A DNA stretch of 9,247 bases from Acidobacteriota bacterium (lineage in GTDB: Bacteria; Acidobacteriota; Terriglobia; Acidiferrales; UBA7541). Where the stretch lies: assembly GCA_003224195.1 (NCBI GenBank), contig QHYP01000300.1:1-9247 (forward strand), in the 5' to 3' direction. A program made the translations under genes and the position numbers. The notes below the pieces were generated by a model. That model did no database searches. It saw nothing but the letters and a program-made list of their open reading frames with translations, and was not told the origin of the DNA. Below are positions 4,843 to 9,247 of the stretch, piece after piece (the first letter of the stretch is position 1; every line of letters starts with the position of its first letter).

Positions 4843-6203
4843 GGCTGCTGCGCGTAGCTGAGGGGAAGATTGTACAGGTAGGTGAAGCGCAATTCGATAT
4901 ACGGCCCGCTGAAGGCTGGAGGCAAGGGCTGAAACGGATTGGACGCGCGTATCGAAGAAAAGGCCGCGCGGTCCAGCGGCTCTTTCCCCGAAGTGCGCAT
5001 CAGCACCGGCTCGCCGGTTGGAACATTGCCGTTCCGCAGGATGCGAAATTGCAGAACGACCATGCCCCTGTCTCCCAGCCGCACCGATTCCGGCATGACC
5101 GCAAACCAGTTTTGCTTCACGCTGGTATAGACACGCGCCAGATAAGTGCTGAAATCCACGCCCTCGTTGGGCGTCAGCATTTCCATCTGCCCGTACGCCG
5201 CGCTGCCTCCGCCGCCTCCTGGCGCTCCTGCTCCGCCTCCGCCGGGCAGTTGTCCGCCGGAAGCAATCGGCGCGGAGATAGAACCTTTGGCTGCGTCGCG
5301 GATCGATTGTTCGATGGACCGGCCGGGCGAAAGCTTCGGCAAAATCAATCCGTTTGGATTGGGTTGCGGCTCGCCGGGACTTTCCAGTTTCAACGGCGCG
5401 CGGGGCGCCTCCGCTTTGGGCGTGGGAGCCGCTGGCTGCGACGTGCTGGGTTGTGCCGCCGGCGCGCTGGGCAATTCCTTGGTCACACGCTCGGGTTCCC
5501 GCGGTCCAGGCGCCGGCTGCGGCTCGACGGTTGGCGGCGCCACTCGCCGCAGGATGCGCGGATCGACCCGCATCGCCTCGCTCGGAGGTTGCACCGGCCG
5601 CGGCGCACTCTTCGGCGCATCCAGCAGGCCGGGTGGAAGAAGCAGCGTCAATCGCTGCCGGGCCATCTCCATGGAATCGTTCGGATTGTGCCTGGCGGGA
5701 AAAAGGCTTGGCCCAAAAATGATGGCCAAGATCGCTAAAACGTGCAGCCCCACGGAGGACACATTGGTGATTAGATTCCACTTGGCGGTTTTGTCTTTCT
5801 GCTCCGCAGCGAGGAATTGCACGTCGCCCGTGGTGAAGATGTCCCCCTCGACAAGATCGAGCGGAACATGCTCGGGCGCCCTGACATCTTCCAGCGGCGC
5901 GGCGTCGGTGGGCACGGCGATGCGCTCATCGAGCTCGGTCGGGATCACAACCGCGGCGATCTCTCCGTCTTCCGCAAGTATGGCCTCGAGTTTCAGGTCG
6001 CGCGGCACAATCACGCGGGCGGCAATCGATTCGAGCGGCAGCGACGTGGGGATGTTTGTTCGGCCATCGAGCCGAACAATCGGCAGCGCCGGGGGGATCA
6101 ATGTGCGCTCATCCATCGAGGATGGACGCCGGCGCGAGGGCGCAGCCGAAGGGTCGGGGGCCGGCGGCCGGGCATCAGGCGGAACCAGGGTCCGGGGAAT
6201 CAT
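4839..6203 (-). CDS. TonB/TolA-like energy-transducing protein with a long cytoplasmic N-terminus
   Basis: The 454-residue protein divides into four parts. Residues 1-145 are hydrophilic, with recurring R-T/V/I-x-[IV]-P motifs (Pro at 8, 37, 52, 67 and 98, with a looser copy at 88). One membrane segment (about 148-168, SSVGLHVLAILAIIFGPSLF) follows. A Pro/Ala-rich linker (about 186-290) with a glycine-rich patch at 316-334 (GGQLPGGGGAGAPGGGGG) comes next. The C-terminal domain (about 350-447) reads TYLARVYTSVKQNWFAVMPES, then GMVVLQFRILRNGNV and PLDRAAFSSIRASNPFQPLP, the pattern of TonB/TolA C-terminal domains. It should be anchored in the inner membrane and span the periplasm to outer-membrane partners. 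No ExbB/ExbD or TolQR is in view, so TonB versus TolA is open. Start ATG 6203 overlaps the stop of the dehydrogenase as ATGA, with an AGGA element just upstream; an internal ATG at residue 30 is less likely. Confidence 0.85.
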   Translation of the reverse strand: MIPRTLVPPDARPPAPDPSAAPSRRRPSSMDERTLIPPALPIVRLDGRTNIPTSLPLESIAARVIVPRDLKLEAILAEDGEIAAVVIPTELDERIAVPTDAAPLEDVRAPEHVPLDLVEGDIFTTGDVQFLAAEQKDKTAKWNLITNVSSVGLHVLAILAIIFGPSLFPARHNPNDSMEMARQRLTLLLPPGLLDAPKSAPRPVQPPSEAMRVDPRILRRVAPPTVEPQPAPGPREPERVTKELPSAPAAQPSTSQPAAPTPKAEAPRAPLKLESPGEPQPNPNGLILPKLSPGRSIEQSIRDAAKGSISAPIASGGQLPGGGGAGAPGGGGGSAAYGQMEMLTPNEGVDFSTYLARVYTSVKQNWFAVMPESVRLGDRGMVVLQFRILRNGNVPTGEPVLMRTSGKEPLDRAAFSSIRASNPFQPLPPAFSGPYIELRFTYLYNLPLSYAQQP

Positions 6204-7180
6204 TGTCCTGATTGTTTTGCGAAGGCTCCCAGTTGGACGCTTCGCGCGTGCTCGAGGATGCTTGCCATCACCCGATCGGCAAGCTCGAGCGCGGCACGGC
6301 CCGCCGTGCCGTTCACGCGGGGTTCGCGCCGCGTGCGAACAGCATCGAGAAACGCCTGTAATTCCGCGCGAAGCGGTTCCACCGGCTCAGCGTGCAGCTT
6401 TTCAAAGGCAAATTCCGGCTGCGGGCCGGGTTTGGCCACGCGCACGCGCAGAGCGTCCCGCCGCGCGTAATCGAGCGAAATATATTCCTGGTGCTGAAAG
6501 AAACGCATCTTTCGCACGCGTTCAGTGGAGACGCGGCTTGCCGTCACGTTGGCCACCGCCCCGCCCGCGAATTCGAGCCGCGCGTGCGCGATGTCAACTT
6601 TGTCCGTCAGGACCGGAATCCCAACTGCCCTGACTTCACCGACCGGCTCGCCGACGAGCGCCAGTAAAATGTCGAGATCGTGAATCATCACGTCGTAAAT
6701 CACGTCCACGTCGAGACTCCGCTGCGAGAATACTCCCAGCCGGTGCACCTCAAAAAACAGAGGCCGGTTCACAATGGGCTCGACCGCCAAAACCGCCGGA
6801 TTGAACCGCTCGACGTGCCCCACCTGTAAGATTCGCCCGTGGCGTCGCGCCGCCTGGATCAGCGCGTCGGCCTCTTCAAGCGACGAGGCCATCGGCTTTT
6901 CGACGAGGACGTCAATCCCCATCTCGAGGAGCCGAATCCCGACGGCCGCGTGCTCCGCTGTCGGTACCGCCAAGCTCGCCGCGTCCACGCGCCCGCGCAA
7001 GGCTTCGATATCGGGGATCACGTCCGCGCCGAATTCCGCTGCGACTTGCGCGGCGCGCTCCGCGTCGCCGTCCACAAGGCCCGCCAAGTCCGCGCCTTCC
7101 AGCTCGCGGTAGACGCGCGCGTGATTGCGGCCGAACTCGCCGGCGCCGACCACGGCCACACGGATTCTTCGCTCCGGCAT
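6200..7180 (-). CDS. Gfo/Idh/MocA-family NAD(P)-dependent oxidoreductase, possibly acting on a UDP-sugar
   Basis: The 326-residue protein opens with a Rossmann dinucleotide-binding motif VAVVGAGEFGRNHARVY (8-24). It has the family's EKP catalytic lysine motif (LVEKPMASS, 92-100; Lys95), GHVERFNPAV at 121-130, and the later D-x-x-Y-D-x-x-x-H-D helix (VDVIYDVMIHDLD, 158-170), where the conserved acid and histidine sit. The C-terminal beta-sheet domain is complete. Start ATG 7180 shares its A with the lpxI stop (TGATG), so the two are coupled; a TTG one codon upstream is less likely. Position directly after lpxA-lpxI suggests a sugar-nucleotide substrate. GnnA, which oxidises the 3-OH of UDP-GlcNAc for 2,3-diamino lipid A, is a family member found beside lpxA in some bacteria, but no GnnB aminotransferase is seen here. 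The family is broad, so the substrate remains unassigned. Confidence 0.9.
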   Translation of the reverse strand: MPERRIRVAVVGAGEFGRNHARVYRELEGADLAGLVDGDAERAAQVAAEFGADVIPDIEALRGRVDAASLAVPTAEHAAVGIRLLEMGIDVLVEKPMASSLEEADALIQAARRHGRILQVGHVERFNPAVLAVEPIVNRPLFFEVHRLGVFSQRSLDVDVIYDVMIHDLDILLALVGEPVGEVRAVGIPVLTDKVDIAHARLEFAGGAVANVTASRVSTERVRKMRFFQHQEYISLDYARRDALRVRVAKPGPQPEFAFEKLHAEPVEPLRAELQAFLDAVRTRREPRVNGTAGRAALELADRVMASILEHARSVQLGAFAKQSGQ

Positions 7181-7968
7181 CAACGTGCGGCGCCCATTTC
7201 TGATATTCCCGGCGAAGACACTCCGAGTTCCCCTGCGCCCTGCGGCGGCTCTGCCTGGATTGCGATACCCGCTGCGTCCGCCAATTCGATCAGGCGCACG
7301 CGGTCGAATAGGAGCGTGCGGTTTGCGTCTATCGCCAGCGCGGTAGCCTGCGCGGCCTTCATCTGTTCGATGGTCGGCAAACCGACCACGGGTACATCGA
7401 AGCGCATGTCCTGTCCCGGCTTGCTCACTTTTACAACTACAAGCGGCTTACCGCCGGCGATGCGCGCGGCGCGAGCGATAGTCTCGTCCGTGCCTTCCAT
7501 GGCCTCCACTGCAACGCACGCCCGCTCCGCGATCACCACCGTCTGGCCAATGTCCATCGCGGCGAGGTGCCGCGCAACTCCCACTCCATACGCGATGTCC
7601 GCTGCTTCGCGCTCATTCGGCGCGCGCCGCGTCAGCACTCCAGGCTCGGGCACGAGCGGCTTCAGAAACGCGGTCGAATCCACCAGGTGAATGCCTTCTT
7701 CTTCCAGAACGCGCGCCACGGCGCCGATCAGCGCGTCGGTATTTTTCTTCGGCAGAGAGAAAAGCAGCTTCGCCAAACGCCAATCCGGCCGAATCGAGCT
7801 GAAAATCTTGTTATGCTTCACTTGCCCGGCCATCACCGCTTGCGTCACGCCTTCCTGATGCAACAGGTCGATCGCCTTGCTGAGCTCCCCCAGGCTCACC
7901 CAGTGCAGGCGCCGGGCGGCCTTCTCCAGATCGGCCGAAGCCTCTTCGCGCAGAGCGATTACGGCCAT
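7180..7968 (-). CDS. lpxI: LpxI-type UDP-2,3-diacylglucosamine pyrophosphatase (DUF1009), N-terminus lost by frame disruption
   Basis: LpxI hydrolyses UDP-2,3-diacylglucosamine to lipid X and UMP, replacing LpxH in many non-gammaproteobacteria. The 262-residue frame contains the family's blocks: VIALREEA (3-10), VMAGQVKHNKIF (45-56), VAVEAMEGTDETI (152-164), KPGQDMRFDVPVVG (183-196) and a C-terminal ALAIDANRTLL-IELADAAGIAI region. Family members begin with a GLIAGNGRFP-type nucleotide-binding strand about 20 residues before VxxREE. Here that motif is present only in a different frame, just upstream (7961-8029). The ATG at 7968 falls inside the junction and is probably not the original start. 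Thus the gene is either a recent pseudogene, a sequence error, or a truncated protein. The C-terminal tail after about residue 240 is unusual and not conserved as far as I recall. It is coupled to the downstream dehydrogenase by TGATG and follows lpxA. Confidence 0.85.
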   Translation of the reverse strand: MAVIALREEASADLEKAARRLHWVSLGELSKAIDLLHQEGVTQAVMAGQVKHNKIFSSIRPDWRLAKLLFSLPKKNTDALIGAVARVLEEEGIHLVDSTAFLKPLVPEPGVLTRRAPNEREAADIAYGVGVARHLAAMDIGQTVVIAERACVAVEAMEGTDETIARAARIAGGKPLVVVKVSKPGQDMRFDVPVVGLPTIEQMKAAQATALAIDANRTLLFDRVRLIELADAAGIAIQAEPPQGAGELGVSSPGISEMGAAR

Positions 7969-8029
7969 TCCCGGCGATGAGGCCCCAGCCGGAAGCTGCG
8001 GAACCTTTTGAATCGCGCGCGGGAGTCAT
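7961..8029 (-). pseudogene. lpxI: out-of-frame remnant of the LpxI N-terminus
   Basis: From an ATG at 8029, ten bases after the lpxA stop, the frame reads MTPARDSKGS, then GWGLIAGNGR, the hallmark start of LpxI. It then runs into non-family sequence, while the rest of LpxI continues in another frame from 7968. About 17 codons that should connect the motif to VIALREE are absent. The original lpxI start was therefore most likely at or near 8029. Confidence 0.6.
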
Positions 8030-8039
8030 GGACGCGGCT

Positions 8040-8825
8040 CTATTTCACGATTCCGCGCTCGGCCGACTCAATAAAGCGGATCAGCTCCTCGACGTCGGCC
8101 GAACCGTTGAGAGTGCTTCGCATTTGCGCGAGCGCCTGCGTCGTATTCAGCTTGGAGCGAATCAGCAGGCGGTAAGCACGCTGAATGGCCCGGATGCGTT
8201 CCGCGTTGAATCCGCGGCGCTCCAGACCGATGGTATTCACACCGAAGGATTTCGTTTCGCGCTCGGTGACCACGCGGGAGAAGGGCGGCACATCCTGCGT
8301 GACGACCGTGGAAGCGCCGACGTACGCATGGCGTCCAATGCGGCAAAACTGGTGCACCGGCGAAAAAGCCCCCACGGTCGCAAAATCTTCCACCTCCACG
8401 TGCCCGGCAAGCGTGGCCCCGTTGACAAAAAGCGCATTGTTCCCCACGCGGGAATCGTGTCCAACGTGCGAGTAGGCCAGGAAAAGATTGCCGCTTCCGA
8501 TGCTGGTAATCCCCCCGCCCTTCGCGGTGCCGCGGTTGACCGTCACGTACTCCCGAAACGTGTTGCCTTCGCCGACGACGAGCTCGGCGCGCTCCCCGCG
8601 AAAGGTAAAGTCCTGCGGGTCACCGCCCACGACTGAAAAGGGAAAGAACGCATTGTTCCGCCCGCACCGCGCCGGCCCCTGCACCACTGCGTGCGGATGC
8701 AAAATACAACCATCACCCAACTCAACGTCCTCGCCGACCACGGCGAACGCTCCGACCCGCACACCGGCCCCGAGCCGCGCCGACGCGGCGATCACTGCAT
8801 GCGCATGAATTTCTTGCAGCGTCAT
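8040..8825 (-). CDS. lpxA: UDP-N-acetylglucosamine (or UDP-amino sugar) O/N-acyltransferase
   Basis: LpxA transfers a 3-hydroxyacyl chain from acyl-ACP to a UDP-GlcNAc-type sugar, the first step of lipid A synthesis in the cytoplasm. The 261-residue length matches E. coli LpxA (262). Hexapeptide repeats form the left-handed helix through about residue 190, followed by the helical C-terminal domain (GLERRGFNAERIRAIQRAYRLL, about 200-221). The catalytic histidine is H123 in AYSHVGHDSRVGN, with H120, H142 and H158 matching E. coli H122, H144 and H160 at a constant offset of two. Two positions differ: the residue matching E. coli Lys76 is Thr74, and the acyl-ruler residue Gly173 is Ala171. Start ATG 8825 overlaps the fabZ stop (ATGA). 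The frame is open 17 codons further, but that stretch lies inside fabZ and is not family-like. Confidence 0.96.
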   Translation of the reverse strand: MTLQEIHAHAVIAASARLGAGVRVGAFAVVGEDVELGDGCILHPHAVVQGPARCGRNNAFFPFSVVGGDPQDFTFRGERAELVVGEGNTFREYVTVNRGTAKGGGITSIGSGNLFLAYSHVGHDSRVGNNALFVNGATLAGHVEVEDFATVGAFSPVHQFCRIGRHAYVGASTVVTQDVPPFSRVVTERETKSFGVNTIGLERRGFNAERIRAIQRAYRLLIRSKLNTTQALAQMRSTLNGSADVEELIRFIESAERGIVK

Positions 8826-9247
8826 TCGTTCGAAGGCTTGCCTTCCGGGGGCGGATCGCGGTCCACCATCTTGCACATGAGCGTCGCCTCGGCGGCCAGA
8901 TCGCCGTTGACCGTCGCCTTGCCTTCCAGTTTGCAGAAATTGCCGCGCCAGGACAGCACGTTGACTTCGAGCCGGAGTTGATCGCCCGGAACCACGGGCC
9001 GCCGGAAGCGCGCATCGTCCACGGCCACAAAATAGAGCAATTTGTGCTCGCGGTCCGGCACTTCCTGAAGCAGCAGCAGCCCGCCCGTCTGCGCCATGGC
9101 TTCGATGATGAGCACGCCCGGCATGATCGGCTTCCCCGGAAAATGCCCCTGAAAGTGCGATTCGTTGATGGACACGTTCTTAATGCCGACAATCCGCTTC
9201 AACGGCTCCATTTCGAGGATCGCATCCACCATCAGAAATGGATAGCG
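8822..9247 (-). CDS. fabZ: (3R)-hydroxyacyl-ACP dehydratase, 5' end outside the window
   Basis: FabZ dehydrates 3-hydroxyacyl-ACP in fatty acid elongation and competes with LpxA for the same acyl-ACP, which is why the two are commonly adjacent. About 141 residues are visible. The frame is open to the right edge and the edge codons read RYPFL before MVD, matching the family's HRYPFLLVD segment, so the ATG at 9232 is internal and only about 10-20 N-terminal residues are missing. The catalytic histidine is in FQGHFPGKPIMPG and the catalytic glutamate in LIIEAMAQTGG. The hot-dog fold continues through YFVAVDDARFRRPVVPGDQL and WRGNFCKLEGKATVNG. The TGA stop overlaps the lpxA ATG by the ATGA arrangement. 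The C-terminal tail after MVDRD is short and variable, as usual. Confidence 0.96.
   Translation of the reverse strand, partial: RYPFLMVDAILEMEPLKRIVGIKNVSINESHFQGHFPGKPIMPGVLIIEAMAQTGGLLLLQEVPDREHKLLYFVAVDDARFRRPVVPGDQLRLEVNVLSWRGNFCKLEGKATVNGDLAAEATLMCKMVDRDPPPEGKPSNE

Noticed and set aside
5146..6633. 495-codon plus-strand frame opposite the TonB-like gene and the dehydrogenase
   Set aside because: The Gly/Pro/Ser-rich composition is the antisense image of the Pro/Ala linker. No start signal or domain is visible and it spans two convincing genes.

Overview
The window is a GC-rich stretch of a chromosome from a diderm (lipid A-making) bacterium. Nothing in it looks mobile: I see no insertion sequence, tRNA, rRNA or CRISPR. 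The gene set and order (fabZ, lpxA, an LpxI-type hydrolase, a Gfo/Idh/MocA dehydrogenase, a TonB-like protein, miaA, hflX, then pgsA and an AMMECR1 protein) most resembles Acidobacteriota. That placement is inferred from gene content and style, not from a marker gene.

Layout, left to right. Positions 1-379 hold the 3' end of a plus-strand gene of lower GC, coding for what looks like a C-terminal beta-rich envelope domain. It converges on everything else, which is on the minus strand. In transcription order, from right to left, the minus-strand genes are: fabZ (5' end off the window), lpxA, lpxI (apparently damaged at its N-terminus), a Gfo/Idh/MocA oxidoreductase, a TonB-like protein, a 32-codon membrane mini-gene, miaA, a possible 22-codon leader ORF, hflX and a 66-residue membrane protein. 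A gap of about 480 bp follows, with a good sigma70-type promoter, then pgsA and an AMMECR1/AmmeMemoRadiSam-A gene.

Most minus-strand junctions from fabZ to miaA are start-stop overlaps (ATGA, TGATG, GTGA) or short overlaps, so this is one tightly coupled envelope/housekeeping operon. FabZ supplies hydroxyacyl chains, LpxA attaches one to a UDP-amino sugar, and LpxI would cleave UDP-diacyl sugar later in the Raetz pathway. The dehydrogenase directly after lpxI could modify the sugar nucleotide (GnnA-like) or do something unrelated. MiaA and HflX are the usual tRNA-modification and ribosome-rescue pair, here without hfq between them.

The most notable points are two apparent small deletions inside otherwise well-conserved proteins. 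LpxI is out of frame, with its GLIAGNGR motif stranded in another frame. HflX is in frame, with the segment between FATLDP and DTVGF about 12 residues short. Others are two unlisted mini-genes with coupled starts, a long repeat-bearing cytoplasmic extension on the TonB-like protein, unusual residues at key LpxA positions, and a pair of DnaA-box-like sequences in the 480-bp gap.
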